From JAAXHF01 sp965242605 (GTDB lineage Bacteria; Desulfobacterota; Binatia; Bin18), in assembly GCA_965242605.1 (NCBI GenBank), contig CBDESS010000001.1, forward strand, positions 1,550,001-1,614,000: 64,000 nucleotides of DNA. Reading direction: 5' to 3'. Of the stretch, positions 35,036 through 42,380 are shown piece by piece. Position numbers and translations under genes: made by a program. Under the pieces are notes generated by a model. The model did no database searches. It was given only the letters and a program-made list of their open reading frames with translations, and was not told the DNA's origin. Each line of letters opens with the position of its first letter. The first letter of the stretch is position 1.

Positions 35036-35770
35036 CTAGGCTGAGAACTCGGGTGTCTCGCGGCTCAGAATCCGTTTGATGGCTTCAAGGTGGGAGTGGG
35101 CCTGCTTGCGTTCGGTCTCGAACTGCCGGCAGGCACGCAGGCAGACCTCGGCGGGGATATGTTTGAGCGGCTGACCGGTGGACTGGGCCAGGACCTGGAT
35201 CATGCATGCCCGCTCCAGATAGTACAGGTCGTCAAACGCGGTAGCCACGTCCGGCCCGGTGACGATCACCCCGTGGTTGGCCAGAAAGACTACTGTGTGG
35301 TTGGTGAGCTTGTCGCTGATCCGTTGGCCCTCGGCCTCGTTGAGGGCCAGGCCGTTGTATTCGTGTTCATACGCTACCCGCGCGTAGAAACGCAGCGATT
35401 GCTGGCTGACCCATTCAAGTCGGCCGCGGTCGAGTGCGCACAGCGCGGCCGCATACGGCATGTGGGTGTGGAGTACGCATTTGGCCGACGGGTGGCTGAG
35501 GTGGATGCGGGAGTGAATAAAAAACGCGGTCGGTTCGGTCTGGCCGTGGCCCTCAACGATGTGGCCGGCCGAGTCAACGCTGAGCAGGTCGCTGGCCCGC
35601 AGCTCGGACCAGTGGAGACCCTGGGGGTTGAGCAAAAAACGATCGGGCGTGCCGGGCACGGCCAGACTGAAGTGATTACAGATGCCCTCGCCAAGTCCCA
35701 GCCGGTCGGCCCAGCGCAGGGCCGCGGTCAGGTCAATTCTGGCCTGTCGTATCTGTTCGTCGGTTGTCAT
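35036..35770 (-). CDS. Class II aldolase/adducin-type protein
   Basis: 244 residues from ATG 35770, which overlaps the MOSC stop (ATGA). Zinc ligands of the family are seen in CVLHTHMPYAAALCAL (HxH) and LANHGVIVTG (third His). GEGICNHFSLAVPG is the phosphate-binding start. It could act as a sugar-phosphate aldolase or as the adducin-like decarboxylase/epimerase type. Given the degradative neighbours, a role in small-acid catabolism is possible but unproven. Confidence 0.88.
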   Translation of the reverse strand: MTTDEQIRQARIDLTAALRWADRLGLGEGICNHFSLAVPGTPDRFLLNPQGLHWSELRASDLLSVDSAGHIVEGHGQTEPTAFFIHSRIHLSHPSAKCVLHTHMPYAAALCALDRGRLEWVSQQSLRFYARVAYEHEYNGLALNEAEGQRISDKLTNHTVVFLANHGVIVTGPDVATAFDDLYYLERACMIQVLAQSTGQPLKHIPAEVCLRACRQFETERKQAHSHLEAIKRILSRETPEFSA

Positions 35771-36630
35771 GGTCTTGCGCCGGACTCGTCTTTGACCAGG
35801 AAGACCGGGTCGCCGACCCGGACGGTACCGGGCGTACCAACGGCGGCAAACACGCCAAGTTTGTTGTGATGCTGCCGGGCGACTGTGCGCAGAATCCGCA
35901 TATCGCGCTTGAGGTCCTCCTGTTGGTGGGTGGTCATCACGCACCGCAGGGCCGGCTGGAGCTGGACGATCCTGAGCTGCCGGCCGACCTCAAGGCTGCC
36001 CTTGAGCCAGGTGTCCTCAACAAATACGGCTTGTCCGGGGTCGGTCTCAACGACGATATTGGGCCGAAAACGGCGCGCGTCAAGCTGCGCGTCGTCGCCA
36101 ATAAGCGTGGCCACATGGGCCAGCGTGCCGCTGGCCAGGACATGAATGCTGGCCGAGTCAAAAAAGGTGCCGGGCGGCAGGGGAAAAAAGTCGGGCAGCG
36201 GCTTGGCGGCAAACTCAGGCGCGGCCTCTTTGAGTGGCACGTCACCAAAGACCGTCGCCGGGTCGATCTCGGCCTTGTTGCGCTGCTCGCTCTGGGCGCG
36301 CTCAAGCGTGACCTGGCGTCCCAGCGCGGTGGACAGCGCGGCCGAGGCGTCGGGAGCCTCGGCCTGCACCTGCCGCCCGTCCGGCAGGCTGATGCTGAGC
36401 GGGGCCAAGTCCGCCGCCGTGGGTGGGGTCTCATAGCGGGCCGAGAATTCCAACATCTGCGCCCACTTCTTGGCCGTGACTACCCGGCCGTTGGCCTCGC
36501 GCAGGGCGTAGGCGCGGTCTCCGACCACGCCCGTGGGGCTGATGTCAAGCTCGCCGAGCCTCTCCCCCAGCATGGATTTAACCGGATAGCGAAATAAGTC
36601 TTTGACCACGCCAATCTGAGATGTGTCCAT
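35767..36630 (-). CDS. MOSC-domain protein (YcbX-like)
   Basis: 287 residues from ATG 36630 after GGGAGGAACGGGG. The N-terminal beta-barrel (FRYPVKSMLGERLGELDISPTGVVGDRAYALRE) and the MOSC core (RRFRPNIVVET, LRIVQLQPALRCVMTTHQQEDLKRD, NKLGVFAAV, RVGDPVFLV) are as in YcbX/MARC-type molybdenum proteins. The conserved Cys in ALRCVMTT is the probable molybdenum ligand. It likely transfers sulfur or reduces N-hydroxylated compounds. Translationally coupled to the aldolase gene downstream. Confidence 0.88.
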   Translation of the reverse strand: MDTSQIGVVKDLFRYPVKSMLGERLGELDISPTGVVGDRAYALREANGRVVTAKKWAQMLEFSARYETPPTAADLAPLSISLPDGRQVQAEAPDASAALSTALGRQVTLERAQSEQRNKAEIDPATVFGDVPLKEAAPEFAAKPLPDFFPLPPGTFFDSASIHVLASGTLAHVATLIGDDAQLDARRFRPNIVVETDPGQAVFVEDTWLKGSLEVGRQLRIVQLQPALRCVMTTHQQEDLKRDMRILRTVARQHHNKLGVFAAVGTPGTVRVGDPVFLVKDESGARP

Positions 36631-37035
36631 CCCCGTTCCTCCCTTCATCGCCAAGCTGCTCAGGATTTCTTCTCACGGCGATGGCCAGTGCCGACCCAGC
36701 CGGTCTGCGAAACGTTGAGCATCACGCTGTCCGGGCCGTTATGCCCGGTCTCAGCGTTGCCGTGGTGGCCCCCCAGGCCTATCCTCAGCACCGTCTCTTC
36801 CAGAGTCGCAATTCTTGCAGATGGAGTCAAGGCGAACAGCTCGAACTGATAGGAGAAATGGGCCGATTGGCTACCGGCCAGCCGGCAGAGAGCACGAGGG
36901 CGTTCTCATGGCTTGCGCATCTCGGGATGGTGTGCCAGGCTACCTCCGGTTTCGTGATTCTGGCGTTTCACGAGAGCAGGAACAAGCGAGGGAGTAAAGG
37001 GAGAGACTCTTGCCGCGGAGAGGGCTGAAACGGGT
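36631..37035. other. Intergenic region, nothing recognised
   Basis: About 400 bases between the divergent MOSC gene and the small gene at 37036. The plus strand is open for most of it, but the reading is Arg/Ser-rich with no family trace. It probably carries the promoters for both directions. No clear -10/-35 pair stood out. Confidence 0.3.
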
Positions 37036-37359
37036 ATGAGAATCCTTGAACAGGAAACGACTCAATTAACCTCTCCGACTGATGAAGATGTGCATACAAC
37101 GATCGAGAAACTGAGAGACATCTATAGCACTGCTTACGGCTGGGATGCACCGCCGATAGAGCAAAGAGCAGGCGGTGCGGGTTTTCAAGGCAGGATGCGG
37201 TATAAGGTTCGAGCTTCCATAAATGAATGGGACCTGTTGCGATTGTATCCAGGCTCCCGGCCCGAAACAGAGGGCACAGAGGTTCTTCCCGGATATGAGG
37301 AAATTCCTGAGTTGGAACAAGAAGCCAAAGACGGGGATGGTGAGGACCAAAACGGGTGA
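37036..37359 (+). CDS. Hypothetical acidic protein
   Basis: 107 residues from ATG 37036, with a GAGAGGGC site. Sequence: a charged helix (TDEDVHTTIEKLRDIYSTAYGWDAPPI), a basic central part (GRMRYKVRASINEWDLLRLYPG) and a very acidic tail (EIPELEQEAKDGDGEDQ). I recognise no family. Base composition is more AT-rich than its neighbours, like that of the ATPase/nuclease pair it converges on, so it may have arrived with it. Confidence 0.5.
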   Translation: MRILEQETTQLTSPTDEDVHTTIEKLRDIYSTAYGWDAPPIEQRAGGAGFQGRMRYKVRASINEWDLLRLYPGSRPETEGTEVLPGYEEIPELEQEAKDGDGEDQNG

Positions 37360-37369
37360 TTCGCTATCG

Positions 37370-37921
37370 TTACCCAGGCAGGCGGTCCTTCAATTCAGAC
37401 CATGCCGCTTGCAATGACTGCGGACACTTGCCTTTTGGCCCCTGTGCGAACTGTTCGGCTAAAGCGATGCCGGCCTGCTTGGGGGCTTGCGGGTCTTTCG
37501 CCAGCCGGCACTTTTTGTAGTCTGTTTCTTCATTAACGGTGATACCCAGAAGATACACAATCCAGGTCTCGATATTCCGCTTTGGAACCAAGACGGCGAT
37601 ACGTTCTTCTGCCTTACGTTGCTCAAGACCGGCATCTTGCAACTGTTCTTCAAGACGCTCATGAATCTGCTCAACAGCTTGTGTGTCCGCATCAATGACC
37701 GTCAGCAGTGCGACTGACAAGTAGTTGGCCTTGCTGCGATAGGCTTTCACCTGAGTTGCATAGTTGGCTTCAACGAACTGAGCACCCGACGCGGGGCTGC
37801 ACCTCGGCATGATACGGATTTTCCGATTGTTGAAGCCCCGTTTCTTCAAGTAATGACGGATGAAGTTTGCGTGGGCGCGGTCTTCACAGAGGATAATAAC
37901 GTCAGCGTGCCGCTTCATCAT
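37370..37921 (-). CDS. TOPRIM-like nuclease subunit of an ATPase-nuclease pair
   Basis: 183 residues from ATG 37921 (a second ATG follows at once). The pattern ADVIILCEDRAHANFIRHYLKKRGF (E13) and SVALLTVIDADTQAVEQI (D77 and D79) fits a small TOPRIM-fold nuclease, as found in OLD, RloB-like and AriB-like proteins. The later region RIAVLVPKRNIETWIVYLLG is typical of such proteins (final NIETW motif). The start overlaps the ATPase 3' end by 20 bases, indicating coupling. Predicted role: nuclease effector released or directed by the partner ATPase during phage attack. Confidence 0.6.
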   Translation of the reverse strand: MMKRHADVIILCEDRAHANFIRHYLKKRGFNNRKIRIMPRCSPASGAQFVEANYATQVKAYRSKANYLSVALLTVIDADTQAVEQIHERLEEQLQDAGLEQRKAEERIAVLVPKRNIETWIVYLLGITVNEETDYKKCRLAKDPQAPKQAGIALAEQFAQGPKGKCPQSLQAAWSELKDRLPG

Positions 37922-39056
37922 TCTCCCAGCCGCGCGCTATTACCTCTGAGGATGGAAGGGCCGTGCGTTCAAGGGGACCGATGCGCGTTGGCCCGCCGTT
38001 ATCTCGGCGAAAGAGGAGCTTGCTCTCGATAGCGGGGTGATCGATGATTTCCGGGTGGTGCGAGGCGAAAACGACTTGGGAGCCATTCTCCTCGGTCGCG
38101 TCGCAGAATTCGGAGATCAAGGGCTGAATTTCGGCCAGGGTGACAAAATTGTCAGGTTCATCCAGACACAACGTGGTCGTCTGACCCTTTGCCATGTGCA
38201 GCAAGGTGTACAGGGCGATTAATGCCCGTTGCCCGTCTGACAGCTCCCGAAAGCCAAGCCGAAAAGATTTCTGAGGCTCCCCCTCGTGTCCCATTGCAAA
38301 CCGGACCTTGAGCGTTCGGCTGATTTCTCCGTCCTGGATGAGTTCCAAGGCGCGGAAGCCGTCAAGGATTTGTCCCAGCGAGTCAAACAGCTTACCAACC
38401 TCTCTCGGGCGTTCCTGCATCAGATGGCGATACCAGCGGGCAAAGTCAGCCAGGTTTGTCTTCGGGTGGGACACTTCCCGCCGTGCTTGGCTGCGCATGG
38501 AAAACGGGTTGAGACGAACTGTGTACAGGTCCTGGAGCCATTTTTTGAACCACGACAGGCGCGTATTGTCATGCCGTTCTACTACGGTGGTGAGGCCGGA
38601 GCGGGTCCAGTCAAAGGGAAACCGTGGGCCTGCTGAGCCGTTATCTCGAAACAAGCTCACTTCCCCGCCCTCGAACCGGAACAGCGGGTCGGCAGATGGT
38701 CGAATCTGTACTATCTCACGGCGCACTCGACAGCGTCGGCGGGCGCGGTCGTGTTCCAGTTCAAGGAGGTAGTGGTAGTCTTCAGTAATTTCGGCAGGCC
38801 CTCCGCTTACGGTCAGTTCAAACCTTTGCAGATTGGAATTCTGCCATCGGGTGAGTGAATCGGACGGGAAAATATCCTCAACATCCGCCTCATCTTCTAA
38901 CGCCTCACCCGCTGCGAACTCGCGCAGGTATTCCAGCACGTCAAAAACGGTGGATTTGCCGCTGCCATTGAGGCCCACAAGCAGAGTTGCTCGGGCAAGA
39001 GACAACTCAAAATTCACCAGGCACTTGTAATTGTTGACATACAGGCGTTTGAGCAT
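37902..39056 (-). CDS. AAA/ABC-type ATPase (OLD-like, AAA_15/AAA_21)
   Basis: 384 residues. Walker A is GLNGSGKST (28-36). The signature-type segment is FRELSDGQRALIALYTLLH and Walker B is TTLCLDEPDNFV near residue 295. A His switch occurs in VVFASHHPEII. The N-terminus (MLKRLYVNNYKCLVNFELSLARATLLVG) is that of Rad50/OLD-like ATPases, and no TOPRIM domain is fused; that function lies in the overlapping downstream gene. The order ATPase then TOPRIM recalls PARIS (AriA/AriB), but the identity is not settled. It lies alone between a CaiB relic and the small gene at 37036, on an island-like stretch. Confidence 0.75.
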   Translation of the reverse strand: MLKRLYVNNYKCLVNFELSLARATLLVGLNGSGKSTVFDVLEYLREFAAGEALEDEADVEDIFPSDSLTRWQNSNLQRFELTVSGGPAEITEDYHYLLELEHDRARRRCRVRREIVQIRPSADPLFRFEGGEVSLFRDNGSAGPRFPFDWTRSGLTTVVERHDNTRLSWFKKWLQDLYTVRLNPFSMRSQARREVSHPKTNLADFARWYRHLMQERPREVGKLFDSLGQILDGFRALELIQDGEISRTLKVRFAMGHEGEPQKSFRLGFRELSDGQRALIALYTLLHMAKGQTTTLCLDEPDNFVTLAEIQPLISEFCDATEENGSQVVFASHHPEIIDHPAIESKLLFRRDNGGPTRIGPLERTALPSSEVIARGWENDEAAR

Positions 39057-39110
39057 TGGCTTCTCCAGAAAACGCTGTTCCCTACTTCTGTCGCAGCGTG
39101 GCAGCTCGGC

Positions 39111-39275
39111 TTACTCCAGTACGCCGGCGGCGAGTTCGGTAATCCGCTTGTAGCCCAGGATGGTTTCCAGCACCCACCACTTTAATCACGTCGGTACCCA
39201 AATCCCTCAGAATCTGACCGCACAGCAAGCCCCGCTCGGTGGCCCCCGGTCAAGAACCCGGTAGCGATTCAACTT
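39111..39275 (-). pseudogene. Collapsed CaiB/BaiF CoA-transferase relic
   Basis: Minus strand from about 39275 reads RYRVLDRGPPSERGLLCGQILRDLGTDVIKV, the CaiB N-terminus (like LDLTGPPG-LCGQILADLGADVIKVE). Within a few codons a different frame gives LETILGYKRITELAAGVLE and a stop at 39111, which matches the CaiB C-terminal end. About 350 codons between them are missing. A second CaiB gene, nearly whole, is at 29966. Confidence 0.55.
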
Positions 39276-40119
39276 ACGGCCCCCCTTTTCCCTCAACCGG
39301 CGTGTCGGGCAGCCGGCCCCACAGATTCCACGAGGCGTCAAAGCTGCGGACATGGGGATAGCCGAGCAGCTGGGTCAGGACAAACCAGGTATGGGCCGAG
39401 CGGATGCCGACCGCGCAATAGGTGATCGTTTCCTTATCCGCGCTGACGCCCTGGCCCGCGTACAGGGCCGCCAGTTCGTCCGCGGACTTGAATGTCTCGT
39501 CCTCGTTGAGGGCGGCTTCATAATAGAGATGGGTTGCCCCGGGAATATGGCCGGCCCGCTCGGTCCCCTGGGGTGGTTCGAGCATAAACAGATCACCCCG
39601 GTATTCCTCGGGCGTTCGGACATCAAGCAAGACCCGGTCCTCCTTGCCGACCGCGGCTCGGACGCTGTCCTGGAGGGCGCGCAGGTCTGGGTCGGGGTCC
39701 TGGGCGCGATAGGTGGCGGCTGAGACGGTCGGCTCCTCGGGCGTGAGCGGGTGGCCGTCGGCGACCCACTTCTTGCGTCCGCCGTTGAGAACGCGCACAT
39801 CGGCATGACCGACGGCTCTGAGAAACCAGAACACCCACGGAGCCATCGCGCTATGGTCGCTGTAGACGATGACGGTAGTGTCGTTGGCAATGCCCGAGCG
39901 GCCACACAGTTCTTCCACCGATTTTGTATCAAAATTGATGCTCCAATCCGGCTTGAGCAGGGTCTCGGGGGCGTTCCAGAAAACCGCCCCGGGGATATGG
40001 CCCGATGTGTACGGCGTCGGGTCAATATGCGTGTCAACGATCCGCACCTGCGGGTCGTTCAGATGGGCAGCGACCCAGGCGGTCTCAACCAGGGTCTCGG
40101 GATGGGCGTAGTCTTGCAT
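39274..40119 (-). CDS. Sulfurtransferase (thiosulfate/3-mercaptopyruvate type, two rhodanese domains)
   Basis: About 281 residues from ATG 40119 (MQDYAHPETLVETAWVAAHLND). An in-frame ATG at 40140 is also possible. The first rhodanese domain includes VRIVDTHIDPTPYTSGHIPGAVFWN and the second DRVLLDVRTPEEYRGDL. The catalytic cysteine sits in TYCAVGIRSAHTWFVL. It transfers sulfur from thiosulfate or mercaptopyruvate to thiol acceptors. It abuts the CaiB relic and is divergent from the dienelactone hydrolase gene. Confidence 0.88.
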   Translation of the reverse strand: MQDYAHPETLVETAWVAAHLNDPQVRIVDTHIDPTPYTSGHIPGAVFWNAPETLLKPDWSINFDTKSVEELCGRSGIANDTTVIVYSDHSAMAPWVFWFLRAVGHADVRVLNGGRKKWVADGHPLTPEEPTVSAATYRAQDPDPDLRALQDSVRAAVGKEDRVLLDVRTPEEYRGDLFMLEPPQGTERAGHIPGATHLYYEAALNEDETFKSADELAALYAGQGVSADKETITYCAVGIRSAHTWFVLTQLLGYPHVRSFDASWNLWGRLPDTPVEGKGGP

Positions 40120-40640
40120 CAGTGCCCTAGCTTCCTCCATACTGCATACTGGAAGCCCGGCCCAAAAAAAGTCAAGATGTGCCCGTTGACACACCGACCG
40201 GGAGGGATGCATAATCTGCCTGAGCCAATTCAGCCGGACGCCCCGGCCCGGGAGAGTATCAAAGCCAGAATGTCGGGGTTTAGGCGGTCTGGAAAGGGGT
40301 TCAGCCCCTCCCCCCTTAGCTCCCTACATTGACCTAGGCGCTATCGGTATCACCCTCCCCTAGCCCACACCGGGCCAAGGGCCCCCTTGCTGACACACCG
40401 ACACCCCGGCGCGTAGACCGGAAAAGGTGTCGGTTGGAGTCTTCATTGTGTTTTGCCGGGTTCAATCCGCTCGGAGTGTGGATCAACCGGATGCGCCTTG
40501 GTTTGCGGTGTTTTTGTTTCCGGGCGCTGAACCGCCTCCCCCGGCAACCCGCAACCCGGCCGGGGGGCTGAGGCTTGCAAGAAGAGGGCAGCGGACATAT
40601 GCTCCCGGCATCACACAATTCTCTATGGGAGGTGAAGCGT
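40120..40640. other. Divergent intergenic region with hairpin
   Basis: No gene seen over about 520 bases. A 9-bp inverted repeat ACCGACACC (40397-40405) / GGTGTCGGT (40426-40434) encloses a second small dyad. This could be a transcriptional attenuator or an operator for the divergent sulfurtransferase and hydrolase genes. A C-rich/G-rich patch near 40305-40320 may be a chance feature. Confidence 0.35.
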
Positions 40641-41402
40641 ATGAGACCACCCGAGGTCCAGTCTGAAATGATGTCCTACCCCGGTCATGGCGGCGCTCCC
40701 GTCAGCGCATATCTGAGCCGGCCAACCACAGCGGGCCCGCATCCCGGCGTGATTGTGATTATGGAAGCCTTTGGTTTGAACGATCATATCAAGGATGTGG
40801 CCGACCGCTTTGCCAGAGAAGGCTATATCGCCCTGGCCCCGGACATGTACACGCGCGAAGGCACGCCCGACCTGAGCAACCCGGATACCATGCTCCAGAA
40901 CGTGATGAAGGTCATGTTCTCGGTTCCTGATTCACAAGCTATGGGCGACCTCGACGCCGGTGCCCAATACATCAAGAGCCAGGCCGACTCCAACGGCAAG
41001 GTTGGCGCGATCGGCTTCTGTTCGGGCGGACGCTATACCCTGATGTTTGGCTGCACCAGCAAAAACCTGGATGCCGCGGCGGACTCGGCTGGCGGTTTCA
41101 TCACCCAGGACGGCCCTAACGAGCATGAGGACACCCGTCCGGTCGCGCCGATTGACATGGTGAAGGACCTGAACTGTCCGCTGCTGGGGCTGTTTGGCGA
41201 AGAAGACCCCAACCCCTCGCCCGAGCACGCCGAGCGGCTCAAGGCCGAGCTTGACCGGCACGGCAAGACGTATGAAATGCGGATGTATCCCAACGCCGGC
41301 CACGCCTTTTTTGCCGACTACCGGGACAGCTACCGGCCGGTTGCCGCCCAGGACATGTGGCACCGGGTCCTGACGTTTTACGACAAACACCTCAGCGCCT
41401 AG
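40641..41402 (+). CDS. Dienelactone hydrolase family protein
   Basis: 253 residues from ATG 40641 after GGGAGGTGAAGC. The family catalytic triad is present: GFCSGGRYTLM with Cys at the nucleophile place, Asp in LFGEEDPNPS, and His in NAGHAFFADYR. The oxyanion region is VIVIMEAFGLNDHIKDVADRFAREGYIALAPDMY. It hydrolyses cyclic dienelactones or related esters of aromatic breakdown. First of a plus-strand run continuing with two MaoC-like proteins and an amidohydrolase. Confidence 0.9.
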   Translation: MRPPEVQSEMMSYPGHGGAPVSAYLSRPTTAGPHPGVIVIMEAFGLNDHIKDVADRFAREGYIALAPDMYTREGTPDLSNPDTMLQNVMKVMFSVPDSQAMGDLDAGAQYIKSQADSNGKVGAIGFCSGGRYTLMFGCTSKNLDAAADSAGGFITQDGPNEHEDTRPVAPIDMVKDLNCPLLGLFGEEDPNPSPEHAERLKAELDRHGKTYEMRMYPNAGHAFFADYRDSYRPVAAQDMWHRVLTFYDKHLSA

Positions 41403-41433
41403 CGCAGCCCGCGAGGAGAAGGGAGAGCGTATC

Positions 41434-41928
41434 ATGGCAGTAGACACATTCCCGGTCGAGGCGAGCCATATTCTGATGTTTGCCCGCTCGGTTGGTGACG
41501 AGAACCGCATCTATTCTGACGAAAACTACGCCCGTGACACCGAGCCGGGGACGATCATCGCCCCGCCGACCTTTGCCCAGGCCAGCGCCCAGTTTGACCC
41601 GGACTATTTTCTGCGGCCCAAAGTCGGCAAGCCGTGGTTCGGCTCGGGCAAGGAACCGACCGGCGTCCAGAAGAAGGAAGGCGGCGGTGGCGGCGGAGGC
41701 GGTGGCGGATTGCACGCTGAGCAGCACTTTGAGTATCACCGCCACCTCAGACCGGGCGATGTGCTGACCGCCACCGAGAAGCCGGGCAAGAAGTGGGAGA
41801 AGCAGGGCAAGCGCTCGGGCAAGCTGATTTTTTCAGAGACCATCACTGAGTACCGGGACCGGAACGGGGAGCTGGTGATTACCGCCCGCGGCGTTGGGGT
41901 GCAGACCGAGCGCCCGGTCGATCAATAG
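41434..41928 (+). CDS. MaoC-like dehydratase, N-terminal-type (FAS1-like) subunit with polyglycine insert
   Basis: 164 residues from ATG 41434 with GGAGAAGGGAGAGC ahead. The hot-dog fold pattern is AVDTFPVEASHILMFARSVGDENRIYSDENYAR...GTIIAPPTFAQASAQFDP and HAEQHFEYHRHLRPGDVLTATEK. It lacks the D-x-H catalytic pair. Between these halves runs a stretch of ten glycines (41683-41712, GGC/GGT/GGA codons). It probably pairs with the catalytic MaoC subunit at 41940 as a heteromeric (R)-enoyl-CoA hydratase, as FAS1-like HTD subunits do. Starts 31 bases after the hydrolase. Confidence 0.85.
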   Translation: MAVDTFPVEASHILMFARSVGDENRIYSDENYARDTEPGTIIAPPTFAQASAQFDPDYFLRPKVGKPWFGSGKEPTGVQKKEGGGGGGGGGGLHAEQHFEYHRHLRPGDVLTATEKPGKKWEKQGKRSGKLIFSETITEYRDRNGELVITARGVGVQTERPVDQ

Positions 41929-41939
41929 GGAGGAGCATC

Positions 41940-42362
41940 ATGGCCTTATCAGCACGTCAGCTCAAAGTCGGCGATCGCCATGAAGAGCAAGTCGTCGAAA
42001 ACCTTACCCGAACCCAGTTGGTGCAGTACGCCGGCGCGTCCGGGGACTACAACCCGGTCCACACCGATGAGGTGTTTACCACCAAGGTTGCCGGGTATCC
42101 GTCGGTGTTTGCCCACGGAATGCTCAGCATGGGCATGACCGGCAAAATGTTGACCAACTATGTTGGCGACGGGCGTCTGACCAGGTATGGCGTGCGGTTT
42201 ACCCGCCAGGTCTGGCCGGGCGACAGCCTGACCGCGAAGGCGACCGTCACAGAGATTCGGATGGAGGGCGAGCAGCCGGTTGTCGAACTCGATGTCTCGA
42301 CCGTGAATCAGGACGGGGTTGAGGTGATCAGTGGCTACGCCTCGGCCCGGATTGACCCCTAG
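41940..42362 (+). CDS. MaoC-like (R)-specific enoyl-CoA hydratase, catalytic subunit
   Basis: 140 residues from ATG 41940, 11 bases after the previous stop. TQLVQYAGASGDYNPVHTDEVF has the hydratase motif with Asp and His in place, followed by GMLSMGMTGKMLTNY. The rest, VRFTRQVWPGDSLTAKATVTEI, completes the hot-dog fold. It should hydrate trans-2-enoyl-CoA to (R)-3-hydroxyacyl-CoA together with the 41434 protein. Operon with amidohydrolase 42381. Confidence 0.9.
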   Translation: MALSARQLKVGDRHEEQVVENLTRTQLVQYAGASGDYNPVHTDEVFTTKVAGYPSVFAHGMLSMGMTGKMLTNYVGDGRLTRYGVRFTRQVWPGDSLTAKATVTEIRMEGEQPVVELDVSTVNQDGVEVISGYASARIDP

Positions 42363-42380
42363 GACACACAAGGAGGTCCC

